Below are positions 10,882-20,339 of a stretch of DNA of 64,000 nt, piece after piece. The notes beneath the pieces are model-generated. The model was given only the letters and a program-made list of their open reading frames with translations, was not told where the DNA came from and did no database searches. Made by a program: the position numbers and the translations under genes. The stretch comes from Eukaryota sp. TZLM1-RC (taxonomy: Eukaryota; Metamonada: BaSk clade), in NCBI GenBank assembly GCA_040285825.1, contig JAUPSS010000001.1, forward strand, positions 1,798,001 to 1,862,000. The letters run 5' to 3'. Within the stretch, counting starts at the first letter, position 1. Each line of letters starts with the position of its first letter.

Positions 10882-11387
10882 GCCATGCTCTAAATTGCTC
10901 TAAATTGATAACTTATCGTTCTTCATTACATGATGCTGTTAGAGACACTGTTTTCAATATGGCACAAACTGCAAGGATATCGTGTATCAAAGAGCCCCTG
11001 CTGAAGGAAACACTTTCTCTGAATAATTTTGGTTCTGATGATAGAGGTGATGTATACTGTGATTGGATTGATAATTCTGAAGCTATTGTTGACTTTGTCT
11101 CATGTAATGTTGCAAACGATACTTTGGTTCACAGAAGAAAACTAAATCCTGTGGCTGCTCTGGATTTTAAAGCAAAAGAAAAACATAGAAAATATGATAT
11201 AGAAATTGAAGATGCAAATGTCGATAGAAATACACAGCTGGTTTTTATTGCTTTCCCATTTTCGATAAATGGAAGATTATCAGTTGAAGCAGAAACTTTT
11301 TTGGATGACTTCCAAAAAATGGTGAAAGAAAAAACAATGAAAAGATTTGATATTTTTTTATGGCGTTCACGGATTCAATTTGCCATT
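10882..11387 (+). pseudogene. RLE-F copy, 5'-truncated, first part
   Basis: An open stretch codes LITYRSSLHDAVRDTVFNMA, the RLE segment (RGDVYCDW..AIVDFVSC) and the C-terminal domain (FPFSINGRLSVEAETFLDDF..FLWRSRIQFAI). RLE-F is the most divergent family here. It is interrupted at 11387 by the intact RLE-D element and resumes at 14665. It lies within RLE-B with no obvious TSD. Confidence 0.82.
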
Positions 11388-14300
11388 TTTTTTCTCACTC
11401 ACTTTCAACGTCCTCCTTTTTCTTAACTTGACGTCCTATTGTCGGTTCGATTGAATTCCTCCAGTCTTAATGTCAGACACTCTCAGTGATACTGACTGGA
11501 CTGCAAAAAGTACTGAACGTGATCTTGACAAACCAACCTCCTCAACCACCAATCGTTCTCATTCTCCCCACCTGTCACTCCATGCTAGAAAATCATTGGA
11601 AAAAAATTTAAATGAAAATTTTTCTAAACCCCGCCGCAAATGTAGTAAATGTCGAAAATCCGGACATAACATTGCAACTTGTCCGCTTATTCAAAAGGAA
11701 AAACTGAATGCTCGTGCTGCAATTGCTGATTTAAATTTTTCGTTATCACACAATCCTAAAAATGAATTTTTAAGTGAGATTCCCGATAACACTCCTATCA
11801 AAGAAGATCAAAAGGATGAAAAAAAATGTGTTTTTTGTCGAAAGTTTGTTGCTGTCAATGATTCCGGTCGACCTTTACTTTTTTGTGATTCTTGTGTTGC
11901 TGCTGATCAGCTACGTTGTCCCATTCGTGTTCCTGCTCAGCTTAGTCCGTTGGCTTCGATACCTTTTGCTGTTGTTCTTCGTGCCTTTACTGAAAATCTC
12001 CGTAAAGGATTATGGGATGTTACGCCTATTTGGAAATTTTTTCTGAAAAAAGATAAAAAACTTTTATCGAAAAAATCAAATTTTAAAAAAAATGTGTTTT
12101 CGAAAGAAAAATTAGTGAGAAAATTAGCTTTAAAAGGACGTTTTGGATCTGCAAAACAATGTTTATTCTCTTCTGATTTAGCTGAATGTAATGAAAGCAC
12201 ATTGTTCCAATTGAATCATCTTCATCCAGAAGAAAATTTTCATTGTACTAAACCAGATTTAGTTGATTATTGGCTGCAAAATCCTGTCAATGCTTCTGAG
12301 GTATTGAAACTGATTCAGCAAATGCCTACTGGAAAAGCTCCTGGGCCATCTTTGTTGAATTTTGACATGATCAAATCAGCTGTTGGACAGTGTCCTGAAA
12401 TTGCTGACGATCTTGTTCTTTTTTTCAACAATCTTCTTACGTTAAAAATTAAAGTCCCTTTTGAGATGACCAGTGCTCGCTTAATTGCCCTTAAAAAAAG
12501 TCAATCCAAAATCCGTCCAATTGCAATTGGAGAATCTTTTTCAAGAATTCTTGCGTCTCTTGTTTTCAATAGAATTGGAAAAAAAGCCAAGGAATTTTTC
12601 AGTCCGTTTCAATTTGGAATCAAGACAATTGATGGTGCTTTTTCTGCTGCTCTTTCGTCTGATGTGTTTTTTAATTCTAGTGATTCTAATTACATCTTCA
12701 ATTTAGATTTTAAGAATGCTTTCAATTCTGTATCTCGTTCTTCCATTTTACCTTTACTGCAAAAGCATTTTCCTGAAGTTGAGCCTTTTTTCTATTCATT
12801 TTATGGAAAATCATCCACATTGGTCTATGAAAATTTTGACCTGCTTTCGTCTTCAGGTGTTAAACAAGGTGATCCACTTGGTCCTTTTTTCTTTTGTCTG
12901 GCAATTCATCCATTAATGTGCGAATTGAAAGAAAAATTCCCAGAAATAGATATTGTAGCATATATGGATGACATTTCTGTAATTGCTCCTATTACAATTC
13001 TGAAACAAATAGCAACTCTTATTCAACAGCGTTATGAAGATATTGGTCTCTCATTGAATATCTCCAAATGTTTGATTATTGGCCATGAACCAATTGATTT
13101 TTTCATTAATGATGTCAATGTCCCCTTTATCAATTATGATCAGTCTGGTTTTCGTTTTTTGGGTTGTTATCTCGGAAATATTGATGAAGTCAAAAGCCAA
13201 CTTTCGACTCTGTTGACTCAATTTGGAAATGAATTAGAATCAATAGAAAATTTAAATATTGAGAAACATTTGAAATTCTTTTTCCTCAAAATCTGTTATT
13301 CTGGAAAATTTACTCATATTTTGAGATCAACATCACCATCAATTTCTTTGGAGTTCTGTCGCATTTTTAATGAACAAAGAACTAATTTTTTAGCAAAATT
13401 ATTGGAAATTGATGCATCTCAGTTACGAAGCCACATTTTTTGTGGTACAAATTTTGGTGGTGTTGATTTTCATAAGTCAAGCTACCTTTGTAAAGCTGCC
13501 TTTATTGGAGGTGGAAAGAATTTTATTTATGAATTTGTGAATCGTTTTCCTGAAAAAATTCATCTCATTGAAAATTGTGGCAGCTCCTATCTTATTTCTT
13601 TGCAACAGGAAATTGAAACTCTTTCACCCAATATTTGGGCTAAATGTTTCCCCTCTGATATTGTGGAACTTCCTTCAAGAAGCTTGCTCTCCTTACCATT
13701 GACTTTTGCAAAATTGCAGAAAAAATTTTTGAAAGTTTTAGAAAACTTGGATTATATTGTACGTCTTAGCTTGGCTAAGGAAAAAAATCCCGTTTTTGCA
13801 AACTTTTTGATTGATCTTGAAGACAGTTGCTCAAGTTGCTTAATCTCCCAAATTCCCAACATTTACGGCCTTCTACTTAATGATCACCAATGGACCACTG
13901 CAATGAGATTGAGATGTTTTCTATGGCCTTGTTCATTGCCAAATGATTTAATTTGTCGCTGCAAGAGTGTTGTTACGCTTTCCCATATTTTAAACTGTAA
14001 GCATTTCATAACTTATCGCTCACTTGTTCATGACTCAGTTCGTGATCAATTATATGCCATGTGCAAAAGTTTCAATATAGAGGCATTTATCGAGCCACTA
14101 GTACGTAAGCTGTCTTCAGATCAAACTGATGATTCCTTTGGTAAAAGAAGGGCAGATTTAGTAGCTCCAGGGATCGATGGTGTTCTCAATGTTGTAGACG
14201 TTGTCTCAGTGGATGTTTGCAAAAATTCTGCTGCTCGTTTAGTGTATTCCGCTGACTCGCCGTTATCTAACGCCGAAAAAAAGAAGATAAAAAAATATGA

Positions 14301-14653
14301 AGAACCTTTGGCACAGTTAGGTAGAGTGGAACATGTGAAATATCAGTTTGTGCCGTTTGCAATTTCTCTTTTTGGCAATATTGGACCTTCAGGCTTGCAC
14401 TTTTTGGAAAATTTTAAAAAAGTATTACTGAATAGGTCTGGTAAAACAATGAACTCCACTTTCTGGTTAAATAGAATTGTTTTTTGCATTTTCAAGTCTA
14501 TTCCAACAATGATTTCAAAGGCACTTTTAGCTATTGGTGTAGAATATGAACGTAATGCTGTGAGTAGGTTCAGTAATAGTGACGCTTGTTTGGAGGATAT
14601 TGAATTCTAGATGGTTATTTTTATCTCAATAAATATTCCAGTTTTTTAAAAAA
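11388..14653 (+). mobile_element. Full-length RLE-D non-LTR retrotransposon
   Basis: The complete element is about 3.27 kb: a T-run and CTCACTCACTTTC 5' UTR of about 80 bp, one intact ORF, and a roughly 35-bp 3' UTR with AATAAA and a poly(A) tail. AATTTGCCATT flanks it at 11377-11387 and 14654-14664 (A-run ambiguity at the right), an 11-bp TSD inside RLE-F. The RLE-F ORF is continuous when the element is removed. It is the only complete, uninterrupted copy in the window and probably the youngest. Confidence 0.92.
11470..14610 (+). CDS. RLE-D polyprotein: zinc fingers, reverse transcriptase, RLE endonuclease
   Basis: A 1046-residue intact protein. CCHC knuckle C58/C61/H66/C71 and a second finger C120/C123/C139/C142 would bind element RNA or target DNA. 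The RT holds motif A around D413 (NLDFKNAF), motif B GVKQGDPLGP from G463, motif C YMDD with D500/D501, and motif E FLGCYLG. A post-RT thumb follows. The finger C829-x-C831, H839, C843 precedes a restriction-like endonuclease segment with D896 (RRADLV) and D910 (VVDVVSVD), as in R2-group elements. A conserved C-terminal region of about 110 residues ends CLEDIEF. No APE endonuclease or RNase H domain is visible. The predicted role is target-primed reverse transcription. The clade within RLE elements is not certain. Confidence 0.93.
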   Translation: MSDTLSDTDWTAKSTERDLDKPTSSTTNRSHSPHLSLHARKSLEKNLNENFSKPRRKCSKCRKSGHNIATCPLIQKEKLNARAAIADLNFSLSHNPKNEFLSEIPDNTPIKEDQKDEKKCVFCRKFVAVNDSGRPLLFCDSCVAADQLRCPIRVPAQLSPLASIPFAVVLRAFTENLRKGLWDVTPIWKFFLKKDKKLLSKKSNFKKNVFSKEKLVRKLALKGRFGSAKQCLFSSDLAECNESTLFQLNHLHPEENFHCTKPDLVDYWLQNPVNASEVLKLIQQMPTGKAPGPSLLNFDMIKSAVGQCPEIADDLVLFFNNLLTLKIKVPFEMTSARLIALKKSQSKIRPIAIGESFSRILASLVFNRIGKKAKEFFSPFQFGIKTIDGAFSAALSSDVFFNSSDSNYIFNLDFKNAFNSVSRSSILPLLQKHFPEVEPFFYSFYGKSSTLVYENFDLLSSSGVKQGDPLGPFFFCLAIHPLMCELKEKFPEIDIVAYMDDISVIAPITILKQIATLIQQRYEDIGLSLNISKCLIIGHEPIDFFINDVNVPFINYDQSGFRFLGCYLGNIDEVKSQLSTLLTQFGNELESIENLNIEKHLKFFFLKICYSGKFTHILRSTSPSISLEFCRIFNEQRTNFLAKLLEIDASQLRSHIFCGTNFGGVDFHKSSYLCKAAFIGGGKNFIYEFVNRFPEKIHLIENCGSSYLISLQQEIETLSPNIWAKCFPSDIVELPSRSLLSLPLTFAKLQKKFLKVLENLDYIVRLSLAKEKNPVFANFLIDLEDSCSSCLISQIPNIYGLLLNDHQWTTAMRLRCFLWPCSLPNDLICRCKSVVTLSHILNCKHFITYRSLVHDSVRDQLYAMCKSFNIEAFIEPLVRKLSSDQTDDSFGKRRADLVAPGIDGVLNVVDVVSVDVCKNSAARLVYSADSPLSNAEKKKIKKYEEPLAQLGRVEHVKYQFVPFAISLFGNIGPSGLHFLENFKKVLLNRSGKTMNSTFWLNRIVFCIFKSIPTMISKALLAIGVEYERNAVSRFSNSDACLEDIEF

Positions 14654-14664
14654 AATTTGCCATT

Positions 14665-14822
14665 ATTAATAGATTACCGCGGTTTTTCAATCGAATTAGA
14701 GAAGCTTTAGCTAGACAGCAAGCAAATCAAGATTTTGTAGAGGAAATCTTGGTTTAATGATAGTCGTCCCATTAGTTATGATTTAATTTAATCAAGTGTG
14801 CAAATTCAATAAATACAAAATT
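14665..14822 (+). pseudogene. RLE-F copy, 3' end
   Basis: Continues the ORF from 11387 (INRLPRFFNRIREALARQQA..VEEILV, stop 14755-14757), then a 3' UTR with AATAAA. This defines the true RLE-F terminus. RLE-B sequence follows directly. Confidence 0.82.
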
Positions 14823-14972
14823 TTATATCTACCTCGCAAAAACAATTTTCTTGCCTGAAAAGATGAATTAGCTTTTCCCTGTTTTGGTTTGTAATAAATT
14901 TTCTTCTTATTCTTTTTGGCAAAGAATTTCCAAAAATCTTGTTATGTTCCATTTGTTTAATTTCAATTTTTT
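14823..14972 (-). mobile_element. RLE-B N-terminal fragment
   Basis: The minus strand codes about KLNKWNITRFWKFFAKKNKKK through ARKLFLRGR. In the RLE-B copy at 34138-36276 this segment directly adjoins the sequence ending at 10881. The two were therefore one element before RLE-F inserted. An antisense RLE-A end cuts it at 14972. Confidence 0.78.
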
Positions 14973-15320
14973 TAAATTTAATTTTATTCTAAACCTATAA
15001 ATCAACATCTAAAAAAATCCATCTCTCCCAAAGCAAAAACACTAGATGCAACTCTCTCATAGTGAGATCCAAGAGAAAGCAAAGCATCAGAAACCATCTT
15101 CAACATCCCCTTAAAAATAGAAAACACAATTCTATTTTGCCAAAACAATCTGTTGAAATTTCTGCCAGTTCTTCTCTTTACAATCATTTCAAAATCATCC
15201 AAAAACGTAAAGCAGTTGGTGCAAGTGAACCAAAAAGGGAAAATACAAATGGATACAAATTGTATTTTGCATGCTGTAGACTGGCCAATTTGGACAAAGG
15301 TTCATTGTATTTTTTTCTTT
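14973..15320 (-). mobile_element. RLE-A 3' fragment
   Basis: The minus strand carries the RLE-A C-terminal domain from about NEPLSKLAS to DVDL (stop near 14999) with its 3' UTR. It has one A-run indel near the stop and a deletion in the DDFEMIV region. It forms the left arm of an inverted repeat whose other arm is 18181-18531. Confidence 0.82.
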
Positions 15321-15555
15321 TTTATTAGAAGTAAATGAATCTTTAATTCGAAGTCATGTATTTTGTTCAGCAGATTTTTTTATTACTTTTAATTCAGCAG
15401 ATTTGGGTGGCATTGGATTCACCAAATCTTCGATTCTGTGTAAAGCAGCATTTTTGGGAGGTGGTAAAAATTTTGTTTTCGAATTTTTCCAAAGGTTCCC
15501 TTTTGATGTTCATCTGATCAATGGTGAATCAAATTTTTATTTGAATCAACTTCTA
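15321..15555 (+). mobile_element. RLE-B fragment with internal micro-insertion
   Basis: Codes VNESLIRSHVFCSADLGGIGFTKSS to YLNQL. At about 15370-15400 the sequence TTCAGCAGATTT is repeated around a short insert (TTATTACTTTTAA) that matches part of RLE-A. The same feature occurs at 24160-24190 and, inverted, at 18090-18120. Confidence 0.78.
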
Positions 15556-17517
15556 ACTTTTGCATACTTTTTCCGTTTGTACAATTCGGAGTCATCATCA
15601 GGGGGGATACTTCGGATTGAGCATTTTTCAAGGCATTTTGCTTAAATACATCCACTGTTACGACATCAACAACATTCATGACATCATCAAACGAGGGCAC
15701 AACAACATCAGCACGTCGTTTTCCATATTCTGAATCTCTTACGCTTTCATTTATATCAAGAGACCTCAACAAAGGTTCTACAAAAGATTCAATATGATAG
15801 GAATTACACATTGCATGGATTTGATCTCTGACTGCATCATGCAATGTAGAACGATAGGAAATATATCTATTACAATTAAATAAATTTGATAATGTCAAAC
15901 CAGCTCCACATTTACAAAACAAATCATTGGGCAAATTACAAGGCCATAAATAACAACGCATTCTTATAGCAGTGGTCCATTGGTCGTCATTCAAAAATAG
16001 ACCATAAATCTGGGGAATTTGATTTATCAAAACTGCAGATGAACTGTCCTTCAAATCAATCAAAAAATTGGCAAAAGCAGGATTTTCTTTCTTAGCCGTG
16101 CTAAGTCGAACAATAAAATCCTTGTTTTCAAAATTTTTCAAAAGATGTCGTTGGAGCTTTTTCAACGCAAACTTTAATGAATATAAACTTCTGTCTGGAA
16201 TTTCTTGAATGGATATGGGGAAACATGATTGCCATAAGTCGGGAGATAAACTGGATATTTCTTCTCTTAAGTTATCCAGGAATATGCTATTTGTATTTTC
16301 AAGAAATCTTCTTGAAAATTGATATATTTATTGAATTTGCACACTTGATTAAATTAAATCATAACTAATGGGACGACTATTCTAGAGAATTCAAATACAA
16401 AATTTTTTCCACCACCAATAAATGCAGCTTTGGTCAAATATTTTGATGAATTGAATCCAACACCGCCAAGTTGAACATCAGAAAAAATATGATTTTTCAA
16501 AATTGATGGATCAACAGACATTAAATAAGCCAAAAATTGGGTACGTATTTTGTTAAATTGTCTACAAAAATTGTAAGTTAGGGATGGAGGTAATGATCGC
16601 AGTAAATGAGTAATTTTTCCAGCATAACAAATTTTCAAAAGAAAAAAACTTAAGATGTTTTTCCAATTCAAGAGTTTTTATGACTTCTAGCTCTTTTTTT
16701 AATTGAATTTAAATAATTTTCAAGGCTGGCCAGTGTCTTTTCGGCGGAACCTAAATAGCAACCCAGAAAGCAGAAAATAGTTGAAGTATAATCAATATAT
16801 GGAACTTCGAGGGAATTAATTATTAACTTAACATTTTTTCTAGAAATACAAAAACATTTTTGAACATTCAAATCAAGACCTATGGATTGGTATAATGTAG
16901 CAGCTTCATTAGCAACCCTATTAATTGTACTTTCTGGACCAATACAAGAAATGTCATCCATGTAAGCTACCACTTGAAGGTCAGAATTTTCTTCTTTCAA
17001 TTTTTTCAAAATTGGGTGAATTGCAAGACAAAAAAAGAAAGGACCTAAAGGGTCTCCTTGTTTAACTCCTGATAAAGAAACCAGATTAAAAGAATTAAAA
17101 ATTAAATCAGATGAATTACCATAAAACCTATAAAAAAAGGTTTCGAGTTCAGGAAAATTTGATTTGATTTCATTCCAAATTGAATCTCTTTTCACTGAAT
17201 TGAAAGCATTTTTGAAATCAAGATTAAAAATGCAACTATTTTCGTGACAATTGAAAAACAGATCAGATGTCAAAGCTGCAACTGAAGCTCCATCTATGGT
17301 TTTGATTCCATATTGGAATGGAGAAAAGTATTCTTTAGCTTTTGTTGAAACTCGATTAAAAATTACTGAAGACATCAGGCGATAAATGGCTTCACCAATG
17401 GCAATTGGGCGAACTTTTCCATTAGGTTTAGTTAAAGCCACTAACCGTGATGCACTTAATTCTTTGGGTGGAACAATTTTCATTGTCAAAACATCTTGAA
17501 AAAAGGAACATAAAGAT
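15556..17517 (-). pseudogene. RLE-C copy: RT through RLE, longest C fragment
   Basis: The minus strand carries an open RT portion (16668-17522; SASRLVALTKPNGKVRPIAIGE, NLDFKNAF, GVKQGDPLGP, AYMDDISCIG), then thumb, post-RT, Zn finger and RLE segment down to about 15556. A 60-bp antisense RLE-F 3' UTR fragment (about 16330-16378) replaces 20 or so bp of C, next to a small palindrome (TTTTCAAGAA/TTCTTGAAAA). The 3' end is lost where RLE-B begins. Confidence 0.85.
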
Positions 17518-17936
17518 ATCACTAGGCAAATTATCTAATTCGATTTGAAGTTTTTTTAAAAACTGGAATATTTATTGAGATAAAAATAACCATCTAGAAT
17601 TCAATATCCTCCAAACAAGCGTCACTATTACTGAACCTACTCACAGCATTACGTTCATATTCTACACCAATAGCTAAAAGTGCCTTTGAAATCATTGTTG
17701 GAATAGACTTGAAAATGCAAAAAACAATTCTATTTAACCAGAAAGTGGAGTTCATTGTTTTACCAGACCTATTCAGTAATACTTTTTTAAAATTTTCCAA
17801 AAAGTGCAAGCCTGAAGGTCCAATATTGCCAAAAAGAGAAATTGCAAACGGCACAAACTGATATTTCACATGTTCCACTCTACCTAACTGTGCCAAAGGT
17901 TCTTCACATTTTTTTATCTTCTTTTTTTCGGCGTTA
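17518..17936 (-). mobile_element. RLE-D 3' fragment (with a 30-bp RLE-B sliver)
   Basis: 17518-17548 matches RLE-B at NLPSDIW. From about 17553 the minus strand is the RLE-D 3' UTR and the last 113 or so codons (stop 17594), up to the SNAEKKK region. It is 5'-truncated at about 17936. Confidence 0.8.
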
Positions 17937-18180
17937 GAAGTTGATTCAAATAAAAATTTGATTCACCATTGATCAGATGAACATCAAAAGGGAACCTTTG
18001 GAAAAATTCGAAAACAAAATTTTTACCACCTCCCAAAAATGCTGCTTTACACAGAATCGAAGATTTGGTGAATCCAATGCCACCCAAATCTGCAGAATTA
18101 AAAGTAATAAAAAAAATCTGCTGAACAAAATACATGACTTCGAATTAAAGATTCATTTACTTCTAATAAAAAAGAAAAAA
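17937..18180 (-). mobile_element. RLE-B fragment, inverted copy of 15321-15555
   Basis: The reverse complement of the segment at 15321-15555, including the same micro-insertion. It confirms that the two regions are arms of an inverted duplication and not independent insertions. Confidence 0.8.
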
Positions 18181-18531
18181 ATACAATGAACCTTTGTCCA
18201 AATTGGCCAGTCTACAGCATGCAAAATACAATTTGTATCCATTTGTATTTTCCCTTTTTGGTTCACTTGCACCAACTGCTTTACGTTTTTTGGATGATTT
18301 TGAAATGATTGTAAAGAGAAGAACTGGCAGAAATTTCAACAGATTGTTTTGGCAAAATAGAATTGTGTTTTCTATTTTTAAGGGGATGTTGAAGATGGTT
18401 TCTGATGCTTTGCTTTCTCTTGGATCTCACTATGAGAGAGTTGCATCTAGTGTTTTTGTTTTGGGAGAGATGGATTTTTTAGATGTTGATTTATAGGTTT
18501 TGAATAAAATTAAATTTTTTTTAAAAAAAAA
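18181..18531 (+). mobile_element. RLE-A 3' fragment, inverted copy of 14973-15320
   Basis: Codes NEPLSKLASLQHAKYN through DVDL (stop 18494-18496) with the 3' UTR and poly(A). About 100 codons are open. GGTTCTACATCC follows immediately and recurs at 19640-19651. Confidence 0.83.
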
Positions 18532-19651
18532 GGTTCTACATCCAATAAATCAGCAAAAAATTCTGTTCTCAATGAATTAAAAGAACGACAAAAATCTAAT
18601 GCTATGGAAGGAGCACAAGATCTCAAAATGTGGGTTATTCTCCCAGTGTAGCAAATTTTAAGCATGAAAAATTTAATATGCTTTTCAATATCTAAAGAAG
18701 AAATTGAATCAAGTTCAATTTTCATTTTTTCCAAAATAACTTGCAATTCATTCTGAATTTGAGGCACATTTCCTAACCAACAACCAAGGAACTTAAAAGC
18801 ATCACTACTATAATTAGTAAAAGGGACAATAGAATCGTTTATCACGAGGTCTTGAGCAGAAGAGCCAATCAGAAGGCATTTGCTGGCATTAAGATGAAGC
18901 CCAATATTTTCATATGAATCGGCAATTTCTTGAGCAACCAATTCTAGTAAATCAAATGAACCAATCAAGGATATATCATCCATAAAAGCATCTATTTTTA
19001 TAGAAGGGTATTTTTGCTTAATGATATTTAAAGTTTTGTGAATAGCTAAACAAAACAATAATGGGCCTAAAGGATCTCCCTGCTTCACTCCAGAAGATGA
19101 TTTAAGACCAAATGAATTAAAAATTAAATCTGATTCTTTCCCATAACAATGGTAGAAAAAACTCGATAGCTCAGGAAAATCAGATTTAATAATTTCAAAA
19201 ATTGCTTCTCGCTTTACAGAATTAAAAGCATTTTTAAAGTCGAGATTAAAAATAAAATTATTTTCCTCTGCATTAAAAAAGGTATCAGAGGCAATAGCAG
19301 CAACAGAAGCACCATCAATTGTTTTGATTCCAAATTGATGAGGATTCAAAAATGTAGAAGCTTTGTCTTTAACACGATCGAAGACAATTGATGCCAGCAA
19401 ACGAGAAAGAGATTCACCAACAGCAATTGGGCGTATTCCATCAGGTTTGATTCCGTACATACAAATAGGGACTACAATTGGGGACTAACAGATGAGAATC
19501 ATCAGGAAATCTACGAGAAAATTCATAAATAAAATTTTTGCCACCACCCAAGAATGCTGATTGACACAAAATTGAAGATTTAGTAAAACCAATACCACCC
19601 AAATTTGCTGAAGAAAATAAATGGCTTTTCAACATTCCTGGTTCTACATCC
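18532..19651 (-). pseudogene. RLE-A fragment in permuted order
   Basis: On the minus strand the piece starts at DVEPGMLKSHLF, runs to SPYLY (19456), then jumps back to GIKPDGIRPIAVGE and runs through the RT (NLDFKNAF, GVKQGDPLGP, FMDDIS) to DVEP (18532). GGTTCTACATCC marks both ends. The contiguous RLE-A segment GIKPDG..SPYLY has been circularly permuted. This fits a tandem duplication of an A element that carried an insertion at that 12-bp site. Motif C reads FMDD where other copies have YMDD. Confidence 0.83.
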
Positions 19652-19742
19652 GAGAACCAATTCGAGAAGCAATTTTTGAAGTTATTAAATCTGATTTTCC
19701 TGAGCTATCGAGTTTTTTCTACCATTTTTATGGGAAAGAATC
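19652..19742 (+). mobile_element. RLE-A RT sliver
   Basis: From about 19668 codes REAIFEVIKSDFPELSSFF and YGKES of the RLE-A palm, in the opposite sense to its neighbour. It ends abruptly at non-repetitive sequence. Confidence 0.7.
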
Positions 19743-20316
19743 TTCTTTTTATTATGAGCTAAATACTACGACAATTCAGAAATTCCTCATCCAACTACTC
19801 AACTACTAGTAGTCAATACTCCAAAAAGACACTGAACAACCAGCACAAAGCAAAAAAGTACATGATTGACATTACTAAGCGGCCGTCTGAGATGCTCCAA
19901 GAGCGTTTTAAAGGCGACAGCAAGCATTTCATCACACATACGATTGTTTGAACCAGCAACAACATCCAATAAGAAGAATGAAAATTCTATCTCAAGAACA
20001 ACTAACCAAACTTTCAGTAAAGAGATCACAAACTTTCTATTTCCATTACTAAGCGGCCGTCTGAGAAGCTCCAAGAGCGGTTTAAAGGCGACAGCAAGCT
20101 TTTCATGAGAAGAGAAATGCGAACATCTGCTGATGGTCAAGTCAAATTGAACAATAAACAAAATGCTTGTGAGAAGAGAACTAATTTTTTTTAACATACT
20201 AATTAAGAGAACTAATTTGTCTCCAAATTGATGTTTCAAAGGATGATGTTATCAGTGGAAAAACATTCAGTAGAGTCAACAAAGAAGAGGGAGACAACGT
20301 AGAGCACTTTTTACGC
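19743..20316. other. Unique block, no gene recognised
   Basis: Not similar to the retroelements around it. The only structure seen is a 64-bp direct repeat (19872-19935, 20046-20109). A minus-strand open frame (19799-20239, 146 codons) simply translates both repeat units and has no recognised domain. A 23-bp RLE-D sliver (FLKVLENL) lies just after at 20317-20339. Confidence 0.5.
19872..20109. repeat. 64-bp direct repeat, 174-bp spacing
   Basis: TTACTAAGCGGCCGTCTGAG and the following 44 bp occur at 19872-19935 and again at 20046-20109 with about five mismatches. It is more GC-rich than the flanks. Origin unknown; it may be the remains of a tandem repeat or of element ends. Confidence 0.8.
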
Positions 20317-20339
20317 TTTTTGAAAGTTTTAGAAAACTT

